Assembly (NCBI GenBank): GCA_902560565.1
Contig: CACEMG010000009.1
Span: 1 to 40,828 of the forward strand
Origin: an uncultured Pelagibacteraceae bacterium
Lineage (GTDB): Bacteria > Pseudomonadota > Alphaproteobacteria > Pelagibacterales > Pelagibacteraceae
Direction: 5' to 3'
Length of the DNA stretch: 40,828 nt
Numbering within the stretch: position 1 is the stretch's first letter; each line of letters starts with the position of its first letter. A program made the translations under genes and the position numbers. The notes beneath the pieces are model-generated. The model made no database searches, was not told the origin of the DNA, and was given only the letters and a program-made list of their open reading frames with translations. Of this stretch, positions 1-8,073 are shown in pieces.

Positions 1-2252
1 TTAAAAACCTCTATAATTGTTTTTTTTGAATTAAACGATGCTTTTCTTCCTGTTTTTGGATCAATTACCATCAATGTTATATTTTCTGCGACCTTGAAAG
101 GTCTTGCGTCCTCTTTTTTAACAAATTTTTTAACAAATTCCTTAAATATTGGCATTGCAGTTCTTGCTCCCGTTTCCTTTTTTCCTAAAGATTTAGGGTT
201 ATCAAAACCAACATACACACCTATAATTAATTTTGAAGTGTAGCCAATAAACCATGTATCTGTATTTTCGTTAGTTGTGCCAGTTTTGCCAGCGATGTCC
301 AAATTTAAGTCTCTAAGACCTTTTCCCGTACCTCTTTGAACGGCTCCCTCTAGCATTGAAGTTATTTGATAAGCAGTTTCAGGGGAAAAAATTTGCTCAA
401 AATCATCTTTTATATAAGGATATTTATTACTCAAATACGAAATTTGTTCACATTGATCGCATTTTCTATTTTCATTATTTAAAATAGTTTGTCCCTCACC
501 ATCTTGGACCCTGTCAATTAGAATGGGTTTAACCAATTTTCCTCCATTTATAAAAGAGGAATAAGCAGAAGTTAACTTTAACAAAGTTGTTTCAGCTGAA
601 CCAAGTGAAATAGATAAAAGTTCACTTGGGTTTTCATAAATACCTAACTTTTTAGAAAAATTAATAATTTTTTTTAAACCTAAATCCTGAGCAATTCTAA
701 CTGTCATAAGGTTTCTTGATTTTTCAAGTCCTGTCCTCATCGTAGATAAGCCATAAAATTTTTTTCCATAGTTTTCAGGCTTCCATAATTTTAAATCATC
801 ACCTTGTTTTAAAACTAATGGAGCATCGAGCACTAACGATGATGGTTGATAATTATTTTCTAAGGCAAGCGCATAAATAAATGGTTTAAATGCAGACCCA
901 GGTTGTCTGAGTGCTTGAGAAGCTCGATTAAACTCGCTTTGTAAAAAACTGAAACCTCCACTCATAGCTAAAACTCTTCCCGTATAAGGATCCATAACAA
1001 CAATTGATCCATTAATCTCAGGCAATTGTTTTAATTTAAAAAGATTATTTTTATATTTTTTAACGTAAACTATATTTCCTTTATTTAATGGATAATTGCT
1101 TTTATTAACCCAATTTACATCTTTCTCTACAATATAGCCTGTATTTTTGTCGTGAGTTTCAATTTTAATTTTTTCATTGTTTGTATTTACTACAATAGCT
1201 AGTTTCCAATCTATTGAATTCTCTAATTTAAATTTCTCAAGGCCCTCTGACCAATTGTTTTTATATTTTTTTTTTGATAATGGTCCTCTCCACCCTTTTC
1301 GTCTATCGTAACTAATTAAACCTTGTCTTAGGGCATAAGTTGAAGCAGATTGAATTTTTAAGTTAAGTGGTGTCTTAATATTTAAACCATTTTTATAAAC
1401 TCTTTCAAAACCAAATTTTTTGATAACGTCCTTTCTTATGTCTTCAACATAGTATCTAGCATCCTCTAAGTAAATTTTTTTTCTTTTTTTTAGTTTTATT
1501 GGTTCTTTGATAAATGAATTATATTGTGCTTCTGTAATAAAATTATTTTCAAATAAATTTTTAAGAACAAGATTCCTTCTAAATTTAGCAAGATCTTTGT
1601 TTTTAAAAGGATTGTATCTGCTTGGAGCTTTAGGTAAAGCAGCAAGTAAAGATGCTTCAACATAATCTAAATCAGTTATTGGTTTATCAAAATATCTCAG
1701 ACTTGCAGCAGCAATACCATAAGATCCACTTCCTAAATATATTTCATTCAAGTAAAGTTCTAAAATACGCTCTTTGGTTAATGCTCTTTCGATTCTGAAG
1801 GCAAGTATTGCTTCTTTTATTTTTCTGTTAATACTGACTTCATTTGATAACAAAAAATTTTTAGCTACTTGTTGTGTAATTGTTGATGCACCCTCCAATC
1901 TTTTTGATGATAGAAGGTTTGAAATATTATTTTTAGTCGCTCTTAATACTCCTTTTGCATCGACACCTGGATGGTAAAAAAAATTTTTATCTTCTGCTGA
2001 TAAAAAGGAATTTATAATTTTATTTGGTATTGAAGAATATGGTACAAAAATTCTTTTTTCTGAGGAAAAATCATTTACTAACTCGCCTTCGCCAGAATAT
2101 ACTTTGCTTGAAACAGGTGCTTTATAGCTCTTTAAAAATTTGTAGTCTGGCAGTTTATTTGAAAAAACCCATAATATTGATATTGTAAGAATTACGACTC
2201 CCATAAAACCCGCTGTAACTAGAATTAAAATTCTTTTGATCAAATTGTTCAT
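1..2252 (-). CDS. mrcA: penicillin-binding protein 1A (bifunctional class A PBP), 3' end cut by window edge
   Basis: Bifunctional peptidoglycan synthase: glycan polymerisation plus peptide cross-linking at the outer face of the inner membrane. Translating the minus strand from the ATG at 2252-2250 gives an open frame of about 750 codons running off the left edge. Visible are an N-terminal membrane anchor (about residues 7-27), the GT51 glycosyltransferase signature EDKNFFYHPG (catalytic Glu about 87) with a later STITQQ block, and the transpeptidase motifs SAFK (Ser about 453), SRN (about 512-514) and KTGTT (Lys about 656). The TTA at bases 1-3 is out of frame, so the true stop lies outside the window and the C-terminus is missing. 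It is divergent from the RNase E gene. In many alphaproteobacteria an amidase gene (amiC) sits in this neighbourhood; none lies between the two here. Assignment is firm. Confidence 0.95.
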   Translation of the reverse strand, partial: MNNLIKRILILVTAGFMGVVILTISILWVFSNKLPDYKFLKSYKAPVSSKVYSGEGELVNDFSSEKRIFVPYSSIPNKIINSFLSAEDKNFFYHPGVDAKGVLRATKNNISNLLSSKRLEGASTITQQVAKNFLLSNEVSINRKIKEAILAFRIERALTKERILELYLNEIYLGSGSYGIAAASLRYFDKPITDLDYVEASLLAALPKAPSRYNPFKNKDLAKFRRNLVLKNLFENNFITEAQYNSFIKEPIKLKKRKKIYLEDARYYVEDIRKDVIKKFGFERVYKNGLNIKTPLNLKIQSASTYALRQGLISYDRRKGWRGPLSKKKYKNNWSEGLEKFKLENSIDWKLAIVVNTNNEKIKIETHDKNTGYIVEKDVNWVNKSNYPLNKGNIVYVKKYKNNLFKLKQLPEINGSIVVMDPYTGRVLAMSGGFSFLQSEFNRASQALRQPGSAFKPFIYALALENNYQPSSLVLDAPLVLKQGDDLKLWKPENYGKKFYGLSTMRTGLEKSRNLMTVRIAQDLGLKKIINFSKKLGIYENPSELLSISLGSAETTLLKLTSAYSSFINGGKLVKPILIDRVQDGEGQTILNNENRKCDQCEQISYLSNKYPYIKDDFEQIFSPETAYQITSMLEGAVQRGTGKGLRDLNLDIAGKTGTTNENTDTWFIGYTSKLIIGVYVGFDNPKSLGKKETGARTAMPIFKEFVKKFVKKEDARPFKVAENITLMVIDPKTGRKASFNSKKTIIEVF

Positions 2253-2338
2253 TTATGTTTATTTATTTAATAAATTTGTTAATGTTATGGCAACAGAATT
2301 TATAAAATATTACAAATGAAAAAAATAATCAAAACATT

Positions 2339-4102
2339 ATGGAAAAGAATTTATACATTGATGCATCGCATCCAAATGAAACTAGAGTTGTACTTAAATC
2401 TAATGGAAACATTGAAGATTACGAATACGAAAGTTTAAATAGTACATTAATCAAAAACAACATTTATCTTGGTAAGGTTAGTAGAGTCGAGCCCTCTCTT
2501 CAGGCTGCATTTATAGATTTTGGTAGAGAGAGGCATGGTTTTTTATCATTTAATGATATCCAGTCTGATTATTATCAAATACCACAGAGTGATTTAGATA
2601 AAATAAAACAAGAGGAAGAAAAAGCACGCGAAGAGTTAATAAAAGAAAGTGAAAAAGAAGAAGAAAAAAATATTTTAGATAATAAAATTGATATAGATAA
2701 TTCTGTTGAAAAAAAAATAGACCAAGTTTCTTATACAGAAAAAAATAGTACTGAAAAAAAATATCCATTTAAAAGATATAAAATTCAAGAGGTAATTAAA
2801 CCAAATCAAGTAATACTTGTTCAGGTCTTAAAAGATGAAAGAGGCATGAAAGGAGCAGCTTTAAGTACATTTATATCAATTGCTGGAAAATATATTGTTC
2901 TAATGCCAAATACTCCAAAAGGTGGGGGTATCTCCAGAAAAATTTTTAATTCCTCCGATAGAAAAAAAATTCGATCAATACTAAACCAAATTAAAATACC
3001 AAAAGAAATGGGTATTATTGTAAGAACAGCTGGATCAAATAAATCTAAAAACGAAATTGACAGAGATTTACAAAGTTTAATTAAAGTATGGGAGTCTATA
3101 AAAGAAAATGCTATGAATTCTATAGCTCCTTCAATTATTCACAAAGAAAGTGAAATTATCAAAAGAACACTGAGAGATATGTATGATGAAGATACACAAA
3201 ATATAATTGTAGAAGGAAATGAAGGATATCAAAAAGCTAAAAATTTTATGAAATTAATAATGCCGAGTCATGTTAAGAAAATAAAAAAATACAGAGAAAA
3301 AGTTCCTTTATTTATTAAGGAAAAGATTGAATCTAAACTTAATGAGATTTTTGAAACAACAGTCAAACTCAATTCTGGAGGATATTTAGTTATTAATCCA
3401 ACTGAAGCTTTGGTTTCTATTGATGTAAACTCTGGAAAATCAATCAAACAAAAAAACGTGGAAAGCACTGCTTTAGATACAAATTTAGAGGCAGCTGAGG
3501 AAATTGCTCGTCAAATAAAGATAAGAGATTTGTCTGGTTTAATAATTATAGATTTTATAGACATGATGAACTTTGGGAACAGAAGATTGATTGAAAGGAG
3601 ATTAAAAGAAAAATGTAGGAATGATAGAGCGAGAATTCAAATTGGTAGAATTAGCAGTTTTGGCTTATTGGAAATGTCACGTCAAAGATTGAGGGAAAGT
3701 TCTGTGAAATGGCAAATATCTCTCACTAATGAAACATATGCTCTTAAAATTATAAAAAAATTAGAAATTGATGCAATTGAGAATAAAGCAAAAATTGTTG
3801 ATTTAAATGTATGCGAACAAATTAATAATTATATTAAAGAAAATTTAATTGAGAATATAAAATTTATTGAAAAGAAAAATAAATTTAAAGTAAATATTTT
3901 AATTGATAACTCGATGGTTATTTCTGATTATAAAATAGAATATAAAAATAAAAGTAAAAAAATTCTTAGTACACTTGAAAATATTACTAGACTTGAAAAA
4001 GTAAAAGAGAAAATTACAAAAAATAATAAATTAGATAAAGTTAAAAAATTCAAGAAACGAAAATTTAAGAAAAAAAAATTTTTTAAAAAAAAAATTAAAT
4101 AA
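2339..4102 (+). CDS. rne: ribonuclease E/G family endoribonuclease, short form lacking the Zn-link
   Basis: Single-strand-specific endoribonuclease for mRNA decay and rRNA/tRNA processing. The 587-residue protein has an N-terminal S1 domain interrupted by a Glu/Lys-rich insert (about 84-142), then the RNase H-like/DNase I-like catalytic core. Asp362 (in SIDVNSG) and Asp405 (in IIIDFID) have the 43-residue spacing of the two catalytic aspartates of E. coli RNase E. RQRLRESS follows at about 449-455, but the CPxC zinc-link expected near residue 463 is absent, and the only later cysteine is Cys492. The C-terminus ends in a very basic tail (about 557-587) with no long degradosome scaffold. The ATG at 2339 has no obvious Shine-Dalgarno. 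The 3' end overlaps convergent thiG by 8 bases. Family is certain; the choice between rne and rng names is conventional. Confidence 0.94.
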   Translation: MEKNLYIDASHPNETRVVLKSNGNIEDYEYESLNSTLIKNNIYLGKVSRVEPSLQAAFIDFGRERHGFLSFNDIQSDYYQIPQSDLDKIKQEEEKAREELIKESEKEEEKNILDNKIDIDNSVEKKIDQVSYTEKNSTEKKYPFKRYKIQEVIKPNQVILVQVLKDERGMKGAALSTFISIAGKYIVLMPNTPKGGGISRKIFNSSDRKKIRSILNQIKIPKEMGIIVRTAGSNKSKNEIDRDLQSLIKVWESIKENAMNSIAPSIIHKESEIIKRTLRDMYDEDTQNIIVEGNEGYQKAKNFMKLIMPSHVKKIKKYREKVPLFIKEKIESKLNEIFETTVKLNSGGYLVINPTEALVSIDVNSGKSIKQKNVESTALDTNLEAAEEIARQIKIRDLSGLIIIDFIDMMNFGNRRLIERRLKEKCRNDRARIQIGRISSFGLLEMSRQRLRESSVKWQISLTNETYALKIIKKLEIDAIENKAKIVDLNVCEQINNYIKENLIENIKFIEKKNKFKVNILIDNSMVISDYKIEYKNKSKKILSTLENITRLEKVKEKITKNNKLDKVKKFKKRKFKKKKFFKKKIK

Positions 4103-4871
4103 TTCCTTTATTTGAAGTAGATCTTCGTCCGTATGTAATTTGACCTATTCTTCCTGCTAAATAAGAGTAGCGACCGGCAATTACAGAAAATTTCATTGCT
4201 TCTGCCATTTGGAAAGGATTTTTTGCTTTAGCTATTGCAGTATTAATTAAAACACCATCACATCCTAATTCCATTGCCATAGATGCATCTGAGGCCTGTC
4301 CTAATCCTGCATCAATAATTACCGGTAATTTGGTTTGTGATCTTATTATCCTGATATTTATTTTATTTAAAATTCCAAGACCTGATCCTATAGGGGCTGC
4401 AAGAGGCATAATTGCAACTGCTCCTACGTTTTCAAGTCTTTTAGCCATTAAGGGATCATCATTGCAATAAACCATAACCTTAAAACCTTCTTTACTTAAC
4501 ACCTCAGTAGATTTTAGTGTCTCTATCATATCTGGAAAAAGTGTCTTTTTGTCACCAAGCACCTCTAACTTTACTAATTTCCATCCACCAATCTCTCTAG
4601 CTAATCTTAAAGTTCTTAATGCCTCTAAAGATGTAAAACAACCCGCTGTATTTGGCAAATATGTAATTTTTTTGGGATTTATATAATCCATTAGTATTGG
4701 TTTTCGTTTATCCTGTATATTAACTCTTCTAACAGCGACAGTTACTATGTCGGCTCCAGAAAGCTCAACACACTTAGCACATTCTTCAAAATTTCTATAT
4801 TTACCTGTTCCTACAATGAGTCTAGATCCATATTTTTTATTTGAAATAATAAATGTATCTTTTTTTTTCAT
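4095..4871 (-). CDS. thiG: thiazole synthase ThiG
   Basis: Forms the thiazole phosphate moiety of thiamine from 1-deoxyxylulose 5-phosphate, a glycine-derived imine and sulfur delivered on ThiS thiocarboxylate. The 258-residue protein has the full (beta/alpha)8-barrel length. Recognisable blocks are [10 protein letters not shown] (16-24), NTAGC (about 74-78), the KLEVLGD segment with the Schiff-base lysine (Lys101), and the C-terminal phosphate-binding [10 protein letters not shown] and [12 protein letters not shown]. It starts 1 base after the thiS stop, and its Shine-Dalgarno lies inside the end of thiS. Its 3' end overlaps the RNase E gene by 8 bases. Known biology: SAR11 strains typically make thiazole but need an external pyrimidine (HMP) because thiC is missing; whether that holds here cannot be seen from this window. 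Confidence 0.96.
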   Translation of the reverse strand: MKKKDTFIISNKKYGSRLIVGTGKYRNFEECAKCVELSGADIVTVAVRRVNIQDKRKPILMDYINPKKITYLPNTAGCFTSLEALRTLRLAREIGGWKLVKLEVLGDKKTLFPDMIETLKSTEVLSKEGFKVMVYCNDDPLMAKRLENVGAVAIMPLAAPIGSGLGILNKINIRIIRSQTKLPVIIDAGLGQASDASMAMELGCDGVLINTAIAKAKNPFQMAEAMKFSVIAGRYSYLAGRIGQITYGRRSTSNKGII

Positions 4872-4872
4872 T

Positions 4873-5091
4873 TTATCCTCCGCCTATAAAGTGAACAATC
4901 TCAATTCTATCAAAGTTTTTAATCTTTATTTTTCTCAAGTTTTGCTTGTTTATAATTTTTTCATTTAATTCTATTGCAACTTTTTTTTCAGGAATTTTGT
5001 ATTTATTAATCACGTCTTTTAAAGTCATTTTGGGCTTTATTATAAATTTCTTTCCATTTATTTTTATTTTTACTTTGTTTATTTTTTTCAT
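4873..5091 (-). CDS. thiS: sulfur carrier protein ThiS
   Basis: Small ubiquitin-fold sulfur carrier whose C-terminal glycine is adenylated and thiocarboxylated to feed ThiG. With the ATG at 5091-5089 the protein has 72 residues, the usual family length. A longer in-frame reading to 5199 (108 residues) would run through the start of the divergent aroQ gene and add a hydrophobic stretch foreign to ThiS, so it is rejected. The protein begins [14 protein letters not shown], has the basic beta-strand pattern of the fold, and ends HFIGGG, one glycine more than the usual GG tail. Only 16 bases separate this start codon from that of aroQ, so the promoter must lie within aroQ coding sequence. It pairs with thiG in a two-gene operon. 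Confidence 0.9.
   Translation of the reverse strand: MKKINKVKIKINGKKFIIKPKMTLKDVINKYKIPEKKVAIELNEKIINKQNLRKIKIKNFDRIEIVHFIGGG
4876..4881 (-). promoter_or_regulatory. Shine-Dalgarno of thiG, embedded in the glycine codons of thiS
   Basis: On the minus strand the bases read GGAGGA, then TAAA, then the thiG ATG. The same six bases are the last two glycine codons (GGA GGA) of thiS directly before its TAA stop. This is one of the strongest ribosome-binding sites in the window, where most starts have none, and it fixes the thiG start. Confidence 0.8.
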
Positions 5092-5107
5092 AATATATAA
5101 ATGATTA

Positions 5108-5557
5108 ATGCCACATAGAATAATAATTATCAATGGACCAAATATTAATTTGTTGGGTGAAAGAGAAAAATCACAATATGGCGAATTGACTTTTGACAAA
5201 TTAAAAGAAAAATGTTTACAAACAGCAAATATTAAAAAAATTGAAATTGAGTTTTATCAATCAAATATAGAAGGTGAAATTGTTACAAAAATTCAAGACT
5301 CAAGAAAAAAGTATGATGGTATTATTATAAATGCTGCTGGTTTCACGCATTCTTCTGTTTCAATACGTGATGCACTAGAAATATTTAAAAAACCTAAAAT
5401 AGAATTGCATATTTCAAATATATACAAAAGAGAGGAATTTAGACATAAGTCGTTAATTAGTGATGTGGTAACAGGAATTATATGCGGTTTAGGAGTAAAT
5501 GGTTATATTTTAGCCATAAATGCAATGCAAGAATTATTAGAGAATGGAAATAGATAA
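5108..5557 (+). CDS. aroQ: 3-dehydroquinate dehydratase, type II
   Basis: Converts 3-dehydroquinate to 3-dehydroshikimate in the shikimate pathway for aromatic amino acids. The 149-residue length fits the type II dodecameric family. Motifs seen: NGPNINLLG (9-17) followed by the catalytic Tyr24 in KSQYG, QSNIEGEIV, NAAGFTHSSVSIRDAL, ELHISN with the catalytic histidine, and REEFRHKS near the C-terminus. It is first in the aroQ-accB-accC operon, overlapping accB by 14 bases; this order is common in alphaproteobacteria. Its start codon lies 16 bases from that of divergent thiS, so its promoter probably overlaps the thiS coding sequence. Confidence 0.96.
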   Translation: MPHRIIIINGPNINLLGEREKSQYGELTFDKLKEKCLQTANIKKIEIEFYQSNIEGEIVTKIQDSRKKYDGIIINAAGFTHSSVSIRDALEIFKKPKIELHISNIYKREEFRHKSLISDVVTGIICGLGVNGYILAINAMQELLENGNR

Positions 5558-5912
5558 AAAAGTTATAAAAAAATTAATAGATGCGCTGGAAGATTTAAAA
5601 AAATCTTTAAGCAAAACTGGAGAGAAACTAGATCTGCCAGATGTAGAAAATAAAAGTGAAGTAAACGAAAATGAAAGTTATAAAGCGGTCAAAAGCCCAA
5701 TAATTGGAACTGCTTATTTAGCTCCAGAACCTGGTGCTAAACCATTTGTTGAAAATGGTAAAAAAATTAAAAAGGGTGACACTGTCATGATAGTTGAGGC
5801 TATGAAAACAATGAATCATGTTCCATCAACTTGTGATGGGATAGTTAAAAAAATTTCAGTTGAAGATGGTCAACCTGTTGAATATGACCAGGTATTAATT
5901 CTCGTTGAATAA
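5544..5912 (+). CDS. accB: biotin carboxyl carrier protein of acetyl-CoA carboxylase
   Basis: Carries the biotin that shuttles CO2 from AccC to the carboxyltransferase in malonyl-CoA synthesis, the committed step of fatty-acid synthesis. At 122 residues it is short for AccB (E. coli has 156): a charged N-terminal helix (1-30), a compressed linker (about 31-48), and the biotinyl domain with EAMKTMN, in which Lys88 is the predicted biotinylation site. The SPIIGTAYLAPEPGAKPF block before it is the AccB-type thumb region, which argues against a generic biotinyl protein. It overlaps aroQ by 14 bases and joins accC through a TAATG stop/start. Confidence 0.96.
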   Translation: MEIDKKVIKKLIDALEDLKKSLSKTGEKLDLPDVENKSEVNENESYKAVKSPIIGTAYLAPEPGAKPFVENGKKIKKGDTVMIVEAMKTMNHVPSTCDGIVKKISVEDGQPVEYDQVLILVE

Positions 5913-7249
5913 TGTTTAAAAAAATTTTAATTGCAAATAGAGGGGAAATTGCAGTAAGAGTTATTCGTGCTTGTAAAGAATGGGGTATTTCAACTGTAGC
6001 AATCCATTCTGATGTTGATAGAGAAAGTATGCATGTTAAGTTAGCTGATGAAAGTGTTTGTGTTGGTCCACATCAACCTTCTAATAGTTATCTTAATATA
6101 CCAGCAATTATGTCAGCAATCGAACTAACCGGCTCTGAAGCTGTTCATCCTGGTTATGGATTTTTGTCTGAAAATTTTAATTTTGCAAAAATTTTAGAGG
6201 AAAATAGTATAAAATTTATTGGACCCTCATCAAACTTAATTAGGATGATGGGCGATAAAATTCAAGCAAAAAAGATTGCAAAAGAAAACGGCTTACCTGT
6301 TATTGAAGGATCAGACGGTGGCGTATCAAACATCGATGAAGCAAAAGAAATTTGTAAAAAAATTGGATTTCCAATCTTAATAAAAGCTGCTGGAGGTGGA
6401 GGTGGGAAAGGAATGAAAATTGTAAATGATGAAAATAAATTTGAGGAACTATTTTTTGCAGCAAAATCAGAAGCAAAAAAATTTTTTGCAAATGACGAGG
6501 TTTATATAGAAAAATTCTTTGAAGACCCAAGACATATTGAGGTTCAAGTTTTATCAGGAAAAAATCATACAGTCCATTTGTATGAAAGAGATTGCTCAGT
6601 TCAAAGAAGACATCAAAAGTTAATTGAAGAAACTCCAAGTCCTGTTCTTAATACTGAAATAAGAAATGAATTATTTCAAAAAACTGTAAATATGGTTTCT
6701 AAAATAGGATATGAAGGTGCTGGAACTGTAGAATTTATTTATGAAAAAGGTAAATTTTATTTTTTAGAAATGAATACTAGAGTTCAAGTTGAGCATCCGG
6801 TTACCGAAATGGTTACAGGAATAGATATCATAAAAGAGCAAATTTGGATAGCATATACAGGGAATACTGCTTTAAAACAAAATGATATTTCTCCAAGAGG
6901 TCACGCTATAGAATGTAGAATTAATGCTGAAGATGCTAGTAAAAATTTTCAACCATCTCCTGGTATTATCACTATGTGTCATCAACCGTCTGGTTTTAGA
7001 ACAAGAGTGGATGGAGGTATTTATCAAGGATATAAAGTAACTCCCTTTTACGATAGTATGATTTGCAAATTAATTTGTCATGGCAGAAATAGAGAAGAAG
7101 CAATTCAAAGAATGAACCGTTCCCTGGATGAGTTTGTTATTGAAGGTATTACAACCACAATAGACTTGCACAAGAAATTATTAAACCATAGAAAATTTTT
7201 AGAGTCTGATTTTAATGTAACTTGGTTAGATAAGGATAAGGTTATTTAG
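5912..7249 (+). CDS. accC: biotin carboxylase subunit of acetyl-CoA carboxylase
   Basis: ATP-dependent carboxylation of biotin on AccB. The 445-residue protein has standard family length and an ATP-grasp fold: N-terminal KILIANRGEIAVRVIRA (4-20), ATP-binding Lys116, the glycine-rich loop GGGGGKGMKI (161-170), ERDCSVQRRHQK, the FLEMNTRVQVEHPVTE active-site segment, and a C-terminal lid. ATG overlaps the accB TAA by one base. The gene ends 4 bases into the convergent DUF2155 gene. Many alphaproteobacteria carry aat (leucyl/phenylalanyl-tRNA transferase) between accC and the DUF2155/NDUFA12 genes; there is no room for it here. Confidence 0.97.
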   Translation: MFKKILIANRGEIAVRVIRACKEWGISTVAIHSDVDRESMHVKLADESVCVGPHQPSNSYLNIPAIMSAIELTGSEAVHPGYGFLSENFNFAKILEENSIKFIGPSSNLIRMMGDKIQAKKIAKENGLPVIEGSDGGVSNIDEAKEICKKIGFPILIKAAGGGGGKGMKIVNDENKFEELFFAAKSEAKKFFANDEVYIEKFFEDPRHIEVQVLSGKNHTVHLYERDCSVQRRHQKLIEETPSPVLNTEIRNELFQKTVNMVSKIGYEGAGTVEFIYEKGKFYFLEMNTRVQVEHPVTEMVTGIDIIKEQIWIAYTGNTALKQNDISPRGHAIECRINAEDASKNFQPSPGIITMCHQPSGFRTRVDGGIYQGYKVTPFYDSMICKLICHGRNREEAIQRMNRSLDEFVIEGITTTIDLHKKLLNHRKFLESDFNVTWLDKDKVI

Positions 7250-7647
7250 CCAAAACACTTAGTAAGCCACAAATCATAAACTGGATGATCAAAAGTATTA
7301 ATTGAAGGACTTGAGGAGAAGGTCCACCCATTAAAAACAAACACCTCATCATTTCCAATATTTTTCAAATCTTTTACTTGTAAATATGCAATTATTTCAG
7401 GATTATCGTCAAATTCAGAATTTTTACACTTTAATGGTTTTATGGAAATATTTTTAAAAACTTTTTCTTCACCTATTTTAATATTAATTTTATAATTTTT
7501 TGAGCTTACTTTGTCTAAAACCTTTAATTCTATAAAATTACCCTCGTAAATTTTTTCATCCGATGATAAACCACTGCAAAAAACTATTAAAAAAATAATT
7601 AATAGTTTAACCCTTCCAAGAAGAATACTTTTTTTTAATTTCATCAC
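7246..7647 (-). CDS. DUF2155 family exported protein
   Basis: Function unknown; I assign it to DUF2155, an alphaproteobacterial family commonly next to the NDUFA12 homologue, as here. The 133-residue protein has an N-terminal signal or anchor segment (about 8-27), a beta-rich body beginning IELKVLDKVSS, two conserved cysteines (Cys74 in PLKCK and Cys131 in LTKCF) that could form a periplasmic disulfide, and the family hallmarks FNGWTFSSSPS and HPVYDLWL. The Cys24 context (VFC) is a poor lipobox, so I do not call it a lipoprotein. Its start overlaps the end of the NDUFA12 gene by 41 bases; no later ATG, GTG or TTG would give a sensible signal peptide. Confidence 0.82.
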   Translation of the reverse strand: MMKLKKSILLGRVKLLIIFLIVFCSGLSSDEKIYEGNFIELKVLDKVSSKNYKINIKIGEEKVFKNISIKPLKCKNSEFDDNPEIIAYLQVKDLKNIGNDEVFVFNGWTFSSSPSINTFDHPVYDLWLTKCFG

Positions 7648-7969
7648 TTTTTTTATGTGGGTGATAAGACTCAGATGTTCCTGTCTTATTTGGTGAATGT
7701 GGTTTTTGCCAATTATATTTTTTCACCTTTTTATTTATTTCCATTTTATTTTTTGTAAAGTGTATCCAAGAGAACCATTCATTTGAAATTTTTGATGCGT
7801 CAATTTCCCCTTTATAAATTACCCATCTTTTGTTTTTCTTTTTATCCTCATAATATTTATTACCGAATTCATCTTGTCCAACAAATTTACCATTTAAAAA
7901 CGTATAAACCCGTGTGCCTAAAGTCTGTTGATTCCACCAAATGAATAATTGTTTAAAAATTGTCAACAT
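7607..7969 (-). CDS. NADH:ubiquinone oxidoreductase accessory subunit NDUFA12 (B17.2) homologue
   Basis: Homologue of the mitochondrial complex I supernumerary subunit NDUFA12, found in alphaproteobacteria and thought to bind the peripheral arm near the hydrophilic/membrane junction. The 120-residue protein shows the family pattern: an N-terminal aromatic segment (LFIWWNQQTLGTRVYT), GKFVGQDEFGNKYYED, KRWVIYKGEIDASKIS, WFSWIHF, and the late W-x-KPHSPNKTGT motif with a basic end. The nuo operon is not in the window. It is transcribed ahead of, and overlaps by 41 bases, the DUF2155 gene. Upstream is a 104-base intergenic region shared with the divergent gene at 8074. Confidence 0.92.
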   Translation of the reverse strand: MLTIFKQLFIWWNQQTLGTRVYTFLNGKFVGQDEFGNKYYEDKKKNKRWVIYKGEIDASKISNEWFSWIHFTKNKMEINKKVKKYNWQKPHSPNKTGTSESYHPHKKSDEIKKKYSSWKG

Positions 7970-8001
7970 TAAAAAATTTTTTTTTTCAATTTAAAATTGC
8001 A

Positions 8002-8023
8002 AAATTTAGATTAGACTAAATTT
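8002..8023. repeat. perfect 8-bp inverted repeat in a divergent intergenic region
   Basis: AAATTTAG (8002-8009), a 6-base spacer, then CTAAATTT (8016-8023). It lies in the 104-base region between the divergent NDUFA12 homologue (start 7969) and the orphan reductase-like gene (start 8074). It could be an operator or a chance palindrome in AT-rich DNA; it does not resemble the NrdR box that controls many ribonucleotide reductase genes. A T10 run lies just to its left (7977-7986). Confidence 0.3.
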
Positions 8024-8073
8024 AAAATTTGTATATACATAATTATTCAACGACTCAAATATAAATTAATATT

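Noticed and set aside
1..3. TTA at the window start as the stop codon of the PBP1A gene
   Set aside because: It is out of frame with the ATG at 2252-2250 (frame places codons at 3-5, 6-8 and so on), so the gene runs off the edge.
2261..2275. 15-base palindrome in the PBP1A/RNase E intergenic region
   Set aside because: It consists only of A and T with an odd centre and is expected by chance in DNA of this composition.
5092..5199. N-terminal extension of ThiS to 108 residues
   Set aside because: It would overlap the divergent aroQ start and add a hydrophobic stretch unlike any ThiS; the start at 5091 gives the usual length.
6300..6638. 112-codon open frame opposite accC
   Set aside because: It is a Leu/Phe-rich antisense shadow of the ATP-grasp domain.
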